NCBI RefSeq assembly: GCF_017086465.1
Contig: NZ_CP070961.1
Location: 3,038,001 to 3,102,000, forward strand
DNA length: 64,000 nucleotides
Direction of reading: 5' to 3'
Source of the DNA: Nocardioides sp. zg-1228
GTDB taxonomy: Bacteria; Actinomycetota; Actinomycetes; Propionibacteriales; Nocardioidaceae
A program made the translations under genes and the position numbers. This document shows positions 8,198 through 17,737 of this stretch, in pieces (position 1 is the stretch's first letter; each line of letters starts with the position of its first letter). The notes below the pieces were generated by a model that was given only the letters and a program-made list of their open reading frames with translations, was not told the DNA's origin and did no database searches.

Positions 8198-9004
8198 TCA
8201 GCGGCGCGGCTGCATCGCCAGCTGGCGGCTCTGGGCGACGAGCCGGCCGGCGGAGTCCCAGACCTCGCAGTCCTCCTCGAACATCCCGCCCGCCACGTTG
8301 CGGGTGCGGTGGGAGACGGTGAGCCAGCCGGGCGCAGGGACGCCCCGGACGTGCACGGTGAGCTCGAGCGTCGGGGCCCAGCCGGGCCGGCCGAGGTCGA
8401 AGGTGACCGGCGGGAGGGCGTCGCACACCATCAGCAGACCCACCGGGTCGACGTCGTGGCCGTCGGCCATCCGGAACCACGCCTGGATGTGCCCCTTGCC
8501 GCTGGGCTCGCCCATCGCCCAGCCGACGCAGGCCGGGTCGAAGCGCATGTCGAAGCGCTCCATCATCGGCGCCAGGCGTCGTACGTCCTCCGGGGCGGTG
8601 GAGGCGGGCACGCACTCCTCGAGCGGCGGGAGCACCGGCTCCTCCGCCGTGGTGTCCACGTCGTCGGGCATCGCCCGGAGGTCGCCGTAGGTCGCCAGCA
8701 CCGAGATGCGGGTGGTGCCCTCCTGGCCGAGCTCGGCGGCCACCGTCGCGACCGAGCCGCCCTCGCGGAGCACGCGGGTGGACACCTGGGCGGGCCCGGG
8801 CCGCGAGGCGGACACGTAGTGGGCGCTCACGGCGAGCGGGTGGGGCTTGGTGGGCACCGTCTCGGCGATGGCGCGGCCCACGACGCCGAGGAGGTAGCCG
8901 CCGTTGACCCCGCCCCCGACGATCCAGCCGGGGTCGAGCTCGGCGCCGAACAGGCCGTCGCCGGCGGCGGTCAGGGAGGTGTGCGCGTCCCACTCGGAGA
9001 CCAT
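8198..9004 (-). CDS. Thioesterase family protein (double hotdog)
   Basis: 268 residues with two hotdog-like halves, as in TesB/4HBT_3 acyl-CoA thioesterases of actinobacteria. The N-terminal half contains GGGVNGGYLLGVVGRAI (central helix) and HYVSASRPGPAQVSTRVL. The second half contains a matching PVGLLMVCDALPPVTFDL segment and ends HRTRNVAGGMFEEDCEVWD. It would hydrolyse acyl-CoAs in the cytoplasm; chain length cannot be read. ATG 9004 is preceded by TAGGCT and six bases, so it is probably leaderless. Confidence 0.85.
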   Translation of the reverse strand: MVSEWDAHTSLTAAGDGLFGAELDPGWIVGGGVNGGYLLGVVGRAIAETVPTKPHPLAVSAHYVSASRPGPAQVSTRVLREGGSVATVAAELGQEGTTRISVLATYGDLRAMPDDVDTTAEEPVLPPLEECVPASTAPEDVRRLAPMMERFDMRFDPACVGWAMGEPSGKGHIQAWFRMADGHDVDPVGLLMVCDALPPVTFDLGRPGWAPTLELTVHVRGVPAPGWLTVSHRTRNVAGGMFEEDCEVWDSAGRLVAQSRQLAMQPRR

Positions 9005-9029
9005 CCGAAGAGCCTAGGGCGGGCCCGGG

Positions 9030-10103
9030 TCAGCGGGCGCGGAGCCAGGAGGTGACCTGCGGCACACCGTCGGCCCAGCCCAGCCGGGCGGCGTACAGCG
9101 CCCGCCGGCCCCGCTGGCGCGGCTTGTGGTCCCACTTGCCCCTGCCGGCGCACGGGAGCGCGGTGCCGCGGCACGTCCAGCCGTGCAGGAACGCGATGAG
9201 GCCGCCGCGCCGGCCCTCGACCAGGTCGGCGCCACCTGAACCGCAGAGTCCGGTGGTCGTGGTGTCCAGGAACACCCCGCCCGTGGCGGTCGACCAGTCG
9301 AGCAGGGCGGGCGAGCGTCGCCAGGTGGTGCGGTAGCCGCAGCGCGTCCAGTCGCCCTCGGATGCGAACAGCACGTAGCCCTCGGGCCGCAGCGTGAGGA
9401 CGGGGTTCTCCAGGACCCCCTCGGAGCGCAGCAGCTCCTGGCTCGTCGCGCCGCTCCTGACCGACTGCCCGTCACGGGTGAGCGCGACGATTCGGATGGT
9501 GGAGGGGATCCGGTCGGTCTTGTAGAGCAGGTAGGACGTGCCGTCGACGTCGCGGAACCAGGACGGGTCGATCACCCCGGCCCGTGGCAGGGTCGGGTCG
9601 CGCGGCAGGAGCGGATCCTGCGCCAGCGGCGTCCCGGCGTACGACGGACACACGAGCGGCGCGCTGCCGACGGGGCGGAACGGCCCGCGGGCCGAGCGTG
9701 ACCGGGCCACGCCGATGCAGCGGCCGTGCTCGCCCATCCCCTTCACCGGCGTCGCGTAGTAGAGCAGCCACCGTCCGCGCACCCGCGCCACGTCGACCGC
9801 CCACACGCCGCCGGCGCGCGACCACGACGGCTTGTGCGTCAGCAGGCTCGGACCGCGCCGCCACGGGCCGTCGGGCTGCCGCGACCAGGCGTGCGGCACG
9901 AGGTCTCCGGTGGCGTACGCGACCAGGCCGCCGGGGGTGGTGACCACCGCGGGGTCGGGGAAGTCGAGGTTGAGCACCGGCCGCGGCACCCACTCCTCCG
10001 CGGGGGCGGCGGAGGCCGGACCGGAGGCGGCCGGGCCGACGACGGACAGCAAGGTCGCGGCGAGCAGCAGCACGAGCAGGCGGGCTGCTCCTCGTTTCGG
10101 CAC
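9030..10103 (-). CDS. Secreted GH43-like five-bladed propeller hydrolase
   Basis: 357 residues with a Sec signal peptide (RLLVLLLAATLLSVVGPAASGPASA). The mature part has GH43-type acidic motifs in order: LDFPDPAVV (Asp), GVIDPSWFRDVDG (Asp) and SEGVLENPVL (Glu), the expected base, pKa-modulating and acid residues of the arabinanase/xylosidase clan. Substrate is unknown; several Cys residues fit an extracellular protein. GTG 10103 places the signal peptide at the N-terminus; a longer reading from 10418 would overlap the P450. The nearby second GH43 at 39.3-41.9 kb is a different, multidomain protein. Confidence 0.8.
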   Translation of the reverse strand: MPKRGAARLLVLLLAATLLSVVGPAASGPASAAPAEEWVPRPVLNLDFPDPAVVTTPGGLVAYATGDLVPHAWSRQPDGPWRRGPSLLTHKPSWSRAGGVWAVDVARVRGRWLLYYATPVKGMGEHGRCIGVARSRSARGPFRPVGSAPLVCPSYAGTPLAQDPLLPRDPTLPRAGVIDPSWFRDVDGTSYLLYKTDRIPSTIRIVALTRDGQSVRSGATSQELLRSEGVLENPVLTLRPEGYVLFASEGDWTRCGYRTTWRRSPALLDWSTATGGVFLDTTTTGLCGSGGADLVEGRRGGLIAFLHGWTCRGTALPCAGRGKWDHKPRQRGRRALYAARLGWADGVPQVTSWLRAR

Positions 10104-10131
10104 CGGGGGAACGTACCCGCCGACGGCCGGG

Positions 10132-11481
10132 TCAGGGACGCAACGTGGCCGGGAGCCGCTCGAACCCGCGCAGGATGCGGGTCTCGCGGCGACCGGCGCC
10201 GGGCTCGAGCCGCAGGTCGGGGAACCGCTCCCAGATCGCCCGCAGGCCGACCTCGCCCTCCATCCGGGCGAGCTGCGCGCCGAGGCAGTGGTGCCGGCCG
10301 GCGGAGAAGGAGATGTGCTCGCGCGCGTTGGGGCGTGCGACGTCGAAGCGCAGGGGGTCGGTGAAGACGGCAGGGTCGCGGTTGGCGCCGCCCAGGATCG
10401 CGGTGACCATCGCGCCACGGCGCACCGGAGCGCCGCCGACCTCGGTGTCGCGCACCGCCATCCGGCCGGTCAGCAGCACGGGCGGGTCGAGGCGCAGCGC
10501 CTCCTCGACCGCGTTGGGCCACAGGGACGGGTCGGCGGCGAGCGCGGCCCGCTGGTCGGGGTGGTCGTGCAGCAGCGAGATGCCGTTGCCCAGCAGGTTG
10601 ACCGTCGTCTCGAAGCCGGCCGCCAGGACCAGCCCCGCCGTGGCCTTGAGCTCGGTCTCGTCGAGGCCGCGGCCCTCCTCGCGCGCGGCGACGAGCTGGC
10701 TGAGCAGGTCGTCGCCCGGGTCTCGGCGCAGCGACTCCAGGTGCTCGCCGAGCCAGTCGTCGAACCGGGCCAGCGCCCGGCTGACCGAGCGGTAGCGCCA
10801 GAAGCCCAGCCCGAGGTCGAGGCTCGGGGCAGCGGCCGAGCCGAAGGCGAGCACCTGGCCCCGGTCGCGCTCGGGCACCCCGAGGATCTCGGCGATGACG
10901 GTGACCGGCAGGACCGCGCAGTAGGTCTCGACGAGGTCGATCGGGCCGGTCGCGCGGGGCGCCAGGGAGTCGAGCAGGTCGGCGGCGATCTCCTCGGTGC
11001 GCGCCCGCAGCCGCTCGACGGCGCGCATGGTGAAGACGCGGGTGACGAGCCGGCGGTAGCGGGTGTGGTCGGGCGGCTCGGTCACCAGCAGCGACGGCGG
11101 CTCGACCGGGTGGAGCGAGTCGGGGGCGGCCCAGCGGGTGACCCGGCCGAGCGCACCCTGCGCGGTCGGCAGGCCCGTACGGAAGTCGTCGCTGGTCAGC
11201 ACGTGGCGCACGGCCGCGTGGTCGGTGGTGACGTGGCCGAGCCGGGAGCGGTAGAGCGGTCCGTGCGACCGGATCTCCTCGATGAGGTCGAAGACCTCGT
11301 CGGTGCCCGTCGCGCCGACCCTGACCAGCCGGGCCTGCAGGTCGCCGCGACCGGCCGCACGGCGCAGCACGAGGATGGGCAGCCCGTGGGCCACGCCCCA
11401 GTGGACGCCCGACCTCAGCTCGCGCCCGACCCCCGGTCCCACCGGCGTCCCACGGACTGGGCGGGACGCGGGCGAGGACAT
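10132..11481 (-). CDS. Cytochrome P450
   Basis: 449 residues, a complete soluble bacterial P450. Visible landmarks are the I-helix oxygen-activation motif AGFETT, the K-helix ExxR in NAVEEALRL, and the heme-thiolate loop FSAGRHHCLGAQLAR (F-x2-G-x-H-x-C-x-G). The substrate is not predictable. The first 50 residues are Arg-rich and unlike the core, so the start could be internal, but ATG 11481 has TAGTCT six bases before it on the same strand, fitting a leaderless start. Its promoter and that of the divergent gene share a 32-base gap. Ferredoxin fdxA is a possible electron donor. Confidence 0.92.
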   Translation of the reverse strand: MSSPASRPVRGTPVGPGVGRELRSGVHWGVAHGLPILVLRRAAGRGDLQARLVRVGATGTDEVFDLIEEIRSHGPLYRSRLGHVTTDHAAVRHVLTSDDFRTGLPTAQGALGRVTRWAAPDSLHPVEPPSLLVTEPPDHTRYRRLVTRVFTMRAVERLRARTEEIAADLLDSLAPRATGPIDLVETYCAVLPVTVIAEILGVPERDRGQVLAFGSAAAPSLDLGLGFWRYRSVSRALARFDDWLGEHLESLRRDPGDDLLSQLVAAREEGRGLDETELKATAGLVLAAGFETTVNLLGNGISLLHDHPDQRAALAADPSLWPNAVEEALRLDPPVLLTGRMAVRDTEVGGAPVRRGAMVTAILGGANRDPAVFTDPLRFDVARPNAREHISFSAGRHHCLGAQLARMEGEVGLRAIWERFPDLRLEPGAGRRETRILRGFERLPATLRP

Positions 11482-11513
11482 GCTCCGAGACTAGTGCTGC
11501 CTAGGCTGACGGC

Positions 11514-11846
11514 ATGTGGCTCGTGATCGACCTCGTCCTCGTCGGCGTCTTCGCGGTCGTCGGGCGGCTCAGCCACTACGACACGCTCAGCGTCGCCGGC
11601 TGGTGGACCACGGCCTGGCCGTTCCTCGTCGGCACCCTCCTCGCCTGGGCCGCGCTGGCCGCCACCCGGCGACCGCCCTCCGCGATCTCGTCCGGCGTGC
11701 TCGTGTGGCTGGGCGCGCTGGCCGGGGGGATGGTGCTCCGTCAGGCCGGCGGCCAGGGCACCGCCCTGCCCTTCGTCGTGGTGGCGACCCTCGTCCTCGG
11801 CGCCCTCCTGGTGCTGCCCAGGATCGCTGCCCGTGCCGCGCGCTGA
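11514..11846 (+). CDS. DUF3054 family membrane protein
   Basis: 110 residues with four transmembrane helices, matching the compact DUF3054 family (WLVIDLVLVGVFAVVGRLSHY at the N-terminus, then SVAGWWTTAWPFLVGTLLAWA). Function unknown. TAGGCT at 11502-11507 is six bases before ATG 11514, a leaderless arrangement. The last codons overlap the start of the following MFS gene by 14 bases, suggesting coupled translation. Confidence 0.85.
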   Translation: MWLVIDLVLVGVFAVVGRLSHYDTLSVAGWWTTAWPFLVGTLLAWAALAATRRPPSAISSGVLVWLGALAGGMVLRQAGGQGTALPFVVVATLVLGALLVLPRIAARAAR

Positions 11847-13062
11847 CGACCGCGCTGACGACCGCGCCCGCGCTGCCCCGCGCGCCTCGGGGCTCGGGCT
11901 CGGCGTGCTCGTCGCCGCCGTCGTCCTCGTCTCGGTCAACCTGAGGCCGGGAGCGTCCTCGATCGGCCCGGTCCTGGAGGAGGTACGCGTCGGGCTCGGC
12001 ATGGGTGCCGAGGTGGCGGGGGCGCTGACCGGGGTGCCCGGACTGGTCTTCGGCCTCGCCGGCGCCCTCGCGGTCGGCCTCGCCCGCAAGGTCGGTATCA
12101 GCGCGGGCATCGCGTTCGGCCTCGCCGTGGCGGCCGCCGGCCTGCTCCTGCGGGTGACCGTGGACGACGCCCCGCTCTTCCTGCTGCTCACCGTCGTCGG
12201 CCTGGCCGGGCTGGCCGTCGGCAACGTCCTCGTGCCGGCCTGGATCAAGGCCCGCGGGCACACCGTCGCGCTGATGACCGTCTACGGCACCGGGCTCGTC
12301 GTGGGCGCCACGTTCGCCACGCTGGTGACGGCCCCCGTCACCGAGGCCGCCGGCTCGTGGCGCGCCGGTCTCGGCACGTGGGGCATCCTGGCCGCGGTCG
12401 CCCTTCCGCTGTGGGGCTGGCTGGCCCTGCGCGAGCGGCGCTCCCCCGCCGAGCACCGGGTGAGCGGCGACGCGCCGCCCGACGGCCGGATGATCCACTC
12501 CCCGACCGCGGTCGCCCTCACCGTCCTGTTCGGCGTGCAGTCGATGCACGCCTACGTGCAGTTCGGCTGGGTGCCGCAGATCTACCGCGACGCGGGCATC
12601 TCCGCCTCGCACGCCGGGGCGCTGCAGGCCCTGCTGTCGAGCGTCGGCATCGCCGGCGCGCTGGTGCTCCCCACCGTGATCGACCGCGGGCGGGGGCTCC
12701 GGGCGCTCGCCGTGTCCTTCGGCGTGCTCCTCGCCGGCGGCTACACCGGACTCCTCCTCGCCCCGGCCACGACCCCCTGGCTGTGGGCCCTGATGCTCGG
12801 CTACGCCGGGCTGGCCTTCCCCACCTCCATCGCGCTCATCACCGCGCGCACCCGCCACCCGTCGGTGACGGCGCAGCTCTCCGGGTTCGTCCAGCCGGTG
12901 GGCTACGCGCTCGCCGCGATCGGCCCGTTCCTGGTGGGTCTGGTCCACGACGCGACGGGCGACTGGACGCTCGTGCTGGTGCTGCTGGCGCTCACCGCCG
13001 TGCCCCTGACGCTGGCCGGCGTACGCGTGGCGCGGGCGACGTACGTCGACGACGAGCTCTGA
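11833..13062 (+). CDS. MFS transporter, CynX/NimT type
   Basis: 409 residues with about 12 membrane helices in two six-helix halves. The first helix ends in VSVNLRPGASSIGPVL, the hallmark opening (N-L-R-P-x2-S-S-x-G-P) of the CynX/NimT (cyanate, 2-nitroimidazole) MFS branch. The cytoplasmic loop between the halves is short. Substrate unknown. The GTG start overlaps the DUF3054 gene; an in-frame start slightly downstream is possible because the first 16 residues are a low-complexity Arg/Ala/Asp run. Confidence 0.85.
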   Translation: MPRADDRADDRARAAPRASGLGLGVLVAAVVLVSVNLRPGASSIGPVLEEVRVGLGMGAEVAGALTGVPGLVFGLAGALAVGLARKVGISAGIAFGLAVAAAGLLLRVTVDDAPLFLLLTVVGLAGLAVGNVLVPAWIKARGHTVALMTVYGTGLVVGATFATLVTAPVTEAAGSWRAGLGTWGILAAVALPLWGWLALRERRSPAEHRVSGDAPPDGRMIHSPTAVALTVLFGVQSMHAYVQFGWVPQIYRDAGISASHAGALQALLSSVGIAGALVLPTVIDRGRGLRALAVSFGVLLAGGYTGLLLAPATTPWLWALMLGYAGLAFPTSIALITARTRHPSVTAQLSGFVQPVGYALAAIGPFLVGLVHDATGDWTLVLVLLALTAVPLTLAGVRVARATYVDDEL

Positions 13063-13092
13063 GTCGGCCCCGGGCATGTCAGGATCTGCCCC

Positions 13093-13982
13093 GTGAGCCA
13101 GTGGGTGGTGGTCGTCGGCGGGACCAACATGGACGTCGTCGCGCGCACGTCCGCGCCGCTCGTCGCCGCGACCAGCAACCCCGGCCGGACCCGGATCTCC
13201 CCCGGCGGCGTCGGCCGCAACATCGCCGCCTGCCTGGGCCTGCTCGGCGCTCCGGTGCGGCTGGTGTCGGCGGTCGGCGACGACGCGTTCGGCGACGAGG
13301 CGCTGCGGGTGACCGCCGCCTGTGGCGCCGACGTGGGTGCCGTACGCCGGGTGCCGGGCGCGACCGGCACCTACACGGCCGTCCTCGACGACCGCGGCGA
13401 GCTCGTGGCCGCGGTCTCGGACATGGCGATCGTCGACGAGCTGGTGCTCGACACGGTCCACCTCACCGACGCCGCGCTCGTCGTGCTCGACGGCAACCTC
13501 GCCCACGCCCAGGCGGCCCGGGTCGTGGCCGCGGCGGCCGCGGCCGGCGTGCCCCTCGCGTTCGAGCCCGTCTCCGTGGCCAAGGCCGCGCGGCTGGCCG
13601 ACCTGGTGCACGACCTGTTCCTCGTGACCCCCAACGCCGACGAGGTCGCCGCGCTGACCGGTCGCCCGGCCGCCGACTGGCGTGGGTCCGTCGCCGAGCT
13701 GCACGACCGCGGTGTCGAGCACGTGTGGCTGCGGCAGGGCTCGGCGGGCTCGTGGATGTGCAGTCGCGGCGCCGAGCCGGTCCACCTCGCGGCCACGCCG
13801 GCGACCGTGGTCGACGTGACCGGCGCGGGCGACGCGATGCTCGCCGCGTGGGTGGCGGCGTGGCTGCGCGGCGCCGATCCCGTCACCGCCGCCCGGCTCG
13901 GCCACCGTGCCGCCGCCGCCACCGTCGAGAGCCCGTCCACCGTCCGGCCGGACCTGGCCGACGCCCTGAGGGAGGAACCCCG

Positions 13983-13989
<7 letters not shown>
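13093..13989 (+). CDS. psuK: PfkB family kinase, probable pseudouridine kinase
   Basis: 298 residues of the PfkB/ribokinase fold. The N-terminal glycine motif is TNMDVVAR...SPGGVGRNIAACLGLLG, and the C-terminal catalytic loop is DVTGAGDAMLAAW, with Asp of GAGD as the base. It phosphorylates a nucleoside or sugar using ATP in the cytosol. Coupling to the next gene, pseudouridine-5'-phosphate glycosidase, identifies the substrate as pseudouridine (inference from context). GTG 13093 is the start; the stop overlaps psuG by seven bases. Confidence 0.88.
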
Positions 13990-14881
<892 letters not shown>

Positions 14882-14891
<10 letters not shown>

Positions 14892-15280
14892 GCGTCGAAC
14901 TCGCCGCGCTGCGTGGGCACGATGTCCTTGCCGAGCGGTGCCAGCGAGATCGGGACCATCTTGAGGTCGGCGAGAGCGAGCGGGATGCCGACGATCGTCA
15001 CCGCGAGCGCGACCGCCGACACGATGTGGGCGATGGCGAGCCACCAACCGGCCAGCACGAACCAGATCACGTTGCCCAGGAACGACCCGACGCCCGCCGA
15101 GGGCTTCGTGACGACGGTGCGGCCGAACGGCCACAGCGCGTAGACGGCGATGCGGAACGACGCGATCGCCCACGGGATCGTGATGATCGGGATGCAGAGC
15201 AGCACGCCGGCGACCAGGTAGCCGACGAACAGCCAGAAGCCGCCGAAGACCAGCCAGACCACGTTGAGGATGAGGCGCAC
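14882..15280 (-). CDS. YccF domain membrane protein
   Basis: 132 residues with two copies of the YccF (DUF307) module. Each copy is a hydrophobic helix starting NVVWLVFGGFWL or NVIWFVLAGWWL and followed by a proline-containing re-entrant-like stretch (IPIITIPWAIASFRIA, VTIVGIPLALADLKM). Function is unknown; the family is widespread in bacterial inner membranes. GTG 15280 is the likely start. It is convergent with psuG. Confidence 0.88.
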
Positions 15281-15325
15281 CTCGTCATCAAAGCACGGCC
15301 GCCTCTGAGGTGCTTCAATCGCCAG

Positions 15326-15742
15326 ATGGCCTCCCGACTGACCGAGATCTCCCTCGACTGCCACGACCCCGACCGGCTCGCCGACTTCTGGTGCGGCGTG
15401 CTCGGCTGGGACGTCCTCCACCGCGAGCCCGGCCTCGTGGAGATCGGCCCCGCGCGGGTCGAGGACCAGGCGCTGCTCGACGCCGTGCGCTCCGGACCGG
15501 TCTGCCCGACGATCTTCCTGGCGCAGGTGGAGGAGGACAAGGTGGTCAAGAACCGCTCGCACTTCGACGTCTCGCCGGTGGACGTCTCGCAGGAGGAGGA
15601 GGTCGAGCGCATCCTCGCCCTCGGCGCCACCCACGCCGACATCGGGCAGACGGGCGAGGAGTCGTGGACGGTGCTCGCCGACCCCGAGGGCAACGAGTTC
15701 TGCGTGCTGCGCAGCCTCGCGCCGGACCACTTCACGCTGTGA
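15326..15742 (+). CDS. VOC (glyoxalase-fold) family protein
   Basis: 138 residues, a single glyoxalase-like VOC module. Signature stretches are ISLDCHDPDRLADFWCGVLGW at the N-terminus and VLADPEGNEFCVL near the C-terminus, where His/Glu usually bind a metal. Members include resistance proteins and dioxygenase-like enzymes; nothing here fixes the substrate. Its stop overlaps the GTG of the next gene (GTGA), so the two form an operon. Confidence 0.88.
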   Translation: MASRLTEISLDCHDPDRLADFWCGVLGWDVLHREPGLVEIGPARVEDQALLDAVRSGPVCPTIFLAQVEEDKVVKNRSHFDVSPVDVSQEEEVERILALGATHADIGQTGEESWTVLADPEGNEFCVLRSLAPDHFTL

Positions 15743-16317
15743 CGCCTCTGGCCCTCGACCTCCCGGTCGAGACCGAGCGGCTGCTGCTGCGCCCCCACCG
15801 GATGGAGGACCTCGACGACCTTGCCGCGTTCCACTCCGACCCCGACGTCGTGCGCCACGTGCCGTGGCCGGTGCGCGACCGGGCCGCCACCGAGGAGACC
15901 CTGCGCGTCAAGCTCACCCAGACCGAGCTCCTCGCCCACGGCCAGTGGCTCGTCCTCGCCGTCGAGCTCCGCGAGACGGGGACCGTGATCGGCGAGGTGC
16001 TGCTCAAGTGGGCCTCGGACCGCCAGGGAGAGGTCGGCTTCGCGCTCCACGGCGACCACCAGGGTCGCGGCTACGCCGCCGAGGCCGCGACCGCGATGCT
16101 GCGCCTGGGCTTCGACGACCTCGGCTTCCACCGGATCACCGCGGTGGTGATCGACGGCAACGACGCCTCCGCCCGCCTGCTCGGGCGCCTCGGCTTCCGA
16201 CAGGAGGCCCGATTCGTCGACGGTGTGCACTTCAAGGGCGAGTGGGCGACCCAGCTGGTGTTCGCGCTGCTCGCGGACGAGTGGCGGCGCGGCGCCGCCC
16301 CGCGCCCGCTCGCCTGA
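15739..16317 (+). CDS. GNAT acetyltransferase, RimJ/RimL type
   Basis: 192 residues. The N-terminus ETERLLLRPHRMEDLDDLAAFHSDP is typical of the RimJ/RimL branch that acetylates protein N-termini or small molecules. Acetyl-CoA motif A is GDHQGRGYAAEAATAML, followed by NDASARLLGRLGFRQEA. It is translationally coupled to the VOC gene by GTGA overlap. Confidence 0.9.
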   Translation: MTPLALDLPVETERLLLRPHRMEDLDDLAAFHSDPDVVRHVPWPVRDRAATEETLRVKLTQTELLAHGQWLVLAVELRETGTVIGEVLLKWASDRQGEVGFALHGDHQGRGYAAEAATAMLRLGFDDLGFHRITAVVIDGNDASARLLGRLGFRQEARFVDGVHFKGEWATQLVFALLADEWRRGAAPRPLA

Positions 16318-16371
16318 GGTCGCGCCTGGACCTACCCCTGGCGGGCCTTGCGCCGATGGCCACATCAGTGT

Positions 16372-16388
16372 GTAATCACTTTGGTTAC
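16372..16388. promoter_or_regulatory. Putative Rrf2 operator upstream of the NIPSNAP gene
   Basis: GTAAT at 16372-16376, seven bases, then GTTAC at 16384-16388. The same GTAAC-N7-GTTAC dyad lies upstream of the rrf2 gene at 17721-17737. It is 17 bases before the ATG at 16405, overlapping where the promoter should be. Assignment to the adjacent Rrf2 regulator is inference from the shared site. Confidence 0.6.
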
Positions 16389-16404
16389 GATCTAGCGAGG
16401 ACAC

Positions 16405-17172
16405 ATGACCAAGCCACCGTCCAGCATGTCGGCCGCCGCCCTCGTCGAGCTCCGCCAGTACACGCTCAAGCCGGGAGCTCGTGGCGACCTGGTCGAGCTC
16501 TTCGAGCGGGAGCTCATCGAGCCCCAGGAGGCCGCCGGCATGCGCGTGGGCGGGGTCTTCCTCGACCGCGACGACGCCGAGCGCTTCGTGTGGTTCCGCG
16601 GCTTCACCGACATGGCGGCGCGGCGCCAGGCGTTGCAGGGCTTCTACCACGGGCCGACCTGGGCACGCTTCCGCTCCGCGGCGAACGACACCATGCTCGA
16701 CAGCGACGACGTCCTGCTCCTCCGCCCGACGTCACCGGCGCACCCGTTGCGTGGCCCGGCTGCGCCGCGCTCGGCGCACCCGGGCTCGCCGCCGTCCGAC
16801 GAGTGGGTGACCGTGTCGGTCTACGGGCACGACCCGGACCCCGAGCTCGCACGATGGCTGGCCACGGACGTCCACGCCGAGCTGGAGGAACGCTTGCAGG
16901 TCCCGGTTGCCACGTACCGGTCCGAGCCCGCGGAGAACGACTACCCGGCGCTGCCGGTGCGCGCCGACAACGTGTTCGTGTGGAGCGCGGTCTTCGCCGA
17001 CGAGGCGGCCTGTCGCTACGCGAGGCAGCGGCTCGAACGGAGCGCCACCTGGCGCAACGACATCTCCCCGGCGCTCGAGCGCCGACTCTCGACGAGGCAG
17101 CACCTCCGGCTGCAGCCGACGGCACGCTCGCAGCACCCGGCCGCGTCGCCCCACGAGGCGAGGCCGTCCTGA
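16405..17172 (+). CDS. NIPSNAP family protein
   Basis: 255 residues. The N-terminal half is a NIPSNAP-type ferredoxin-like dimeric domain (LVELRQYTLKPGARGDLVELFE, then RFVWFRGFTDMAARRQALQGFYHGP). The second half looks like a partial repeat of the same fold (DNVFVWSAVFADEAACRYARQRLE). Biochemical role unknown; relatives occur beside redox- or nitric-oxide-responsive regulators. The operator just upstream suggests control by the convergent Rrf2 gene, whose 3' end is 61 bases away. Confidence 0.8.
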   Translation: MTKPPSSMSAAALVELRQYTLKPGARGDLVELFERELIEPQEAAGMRVGGVFLDRDDAERFVWFRGFTDMAARRQALQGFYHGPTWARFRSAANDTMLDSDDVLLLRPTSPAHPLRGPAAPRSAHPGSPPSDEWVTVSVYGHDPDPELARWLATDVHAELEERLQVPVATYRSEPAENDYPALPVRADNVFVWSAVFADEAACRYARQRLERSATWRNDISPALERRLSTRQHLRLQPTARSQHPAASPHEARPS

Positions 17173-17233
17173 CCGTGCCTGCGGCGGAGCGCACACCGAG
17201 GCCCGAGCGTCGGCTCGCCCGTCCGGAGGAGGA

Positions 17234-17680
17234 TCACGCCGGGAGCGGCCGCTCCCGCAGGATCCGGTCGAGCACCTCGGCGACCGTGTGCCCCTGCAGC
17301 ACCTGCGCGACCGCCTCCTCGGCGTCTCGGTAGACGCGGTCGAGCACGTCAGGGATGCCGTGCCCGACGGGGCAGTCCGGCTTGGGCGGGTGGGGGTGCA
17401 GGGCGAAGACCGGGTCCTCGCCCAGCACCCGGTGCACCTCGCGCAGCGTGATCTCGCCGGCCGGTCGGGCCAGCTGCCAGCCGGCCCCGGGTCCGCGCCC
17501 CACCACCCTCAGGAGGCCCGCGTCCCGCAACGGCGCGAGCGTGCGCCTGATGAGGACCGGGTGCGACTGCAGGCTGTCGGCCACCTGCGCGGACGTCAGC
17601 GTCGCGGTGCCGCGTCGCGCCGACAGCTCGAGCCAGCACAGCGCATGGATCGCCGTGGTGAGTCGGCTGTTGCTGCTCAC
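17234..17680 (-). CDS. Rrf2 family transcriptional regulator
   Basis: 148 residues with an N-terminal winged helix (RLTTAIHALCWLEL, then VADSLQSHPVLIRRTLAPLRDAGLL) and a C-terminal dimerisation helix, the Rrf2 layout. The three closely spaced cysteines that hold Fe-S clusters in NsrR/IscR are absent (only isolated Cys, one in PDCPVGHG), so sensing is probably not by a classical cluster. A GTAAC-N7-GTTAC dyad lies 41 bases upstream of ATG 17680, and a near-copy sits at the NIPSNAP promoter, implying autoregulation and control of that gene. Confidence 0.88.
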   Translation of the reverse strand: MSSNSRLTTAIHALCWLELSARRGTATLTSAQVADSLQSHPVLIRRTLAPLRDAGLLRVVGRGPGAGWQLARPAGEITLREVHRVLGEDPVFALHPHPPKPDCPVGHGIPDVLDRVYRDAEEAVAQVLQGHTVAEVLDRILRERPLPA

Positions 17681-17720
17681 GTGCCCTCCCGGGATCGCGT
17701 CCTCGCTGGCACCACGTTAT

Positions 17721-17737
17721 GTAACAACGTCGGTTAC
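17721..17737. promoter_or_regulatory. Putative Rrf2 autoregulatory operator
   Basis: A perfect GTAAC (17721-17725) and GTTAC (17733-17737) dyad separated by seven bases, 41 bases upstream of the rrf2 start codon. It overlaps the last codons of the upstream alpha/beta hydrolase gene. It matches the site at 16372-16388 in spacing and in nine of ten half-site bases. Confidence 0.6.

Noticed and set aside
11587..13905. 772-codon minus-strand frame opposite the MFS transporter and psuK
   Set aside because: Shadow of two well-supported plus-strand genes in a high-GC genome; product is Gly/Arg/His-rich low complexity.
15067..16650. 527-codon minus-strand frame opposite the VOC and GNAT genes
   Set aside because: Overlaps three recognised genes in other frames and has no motif.
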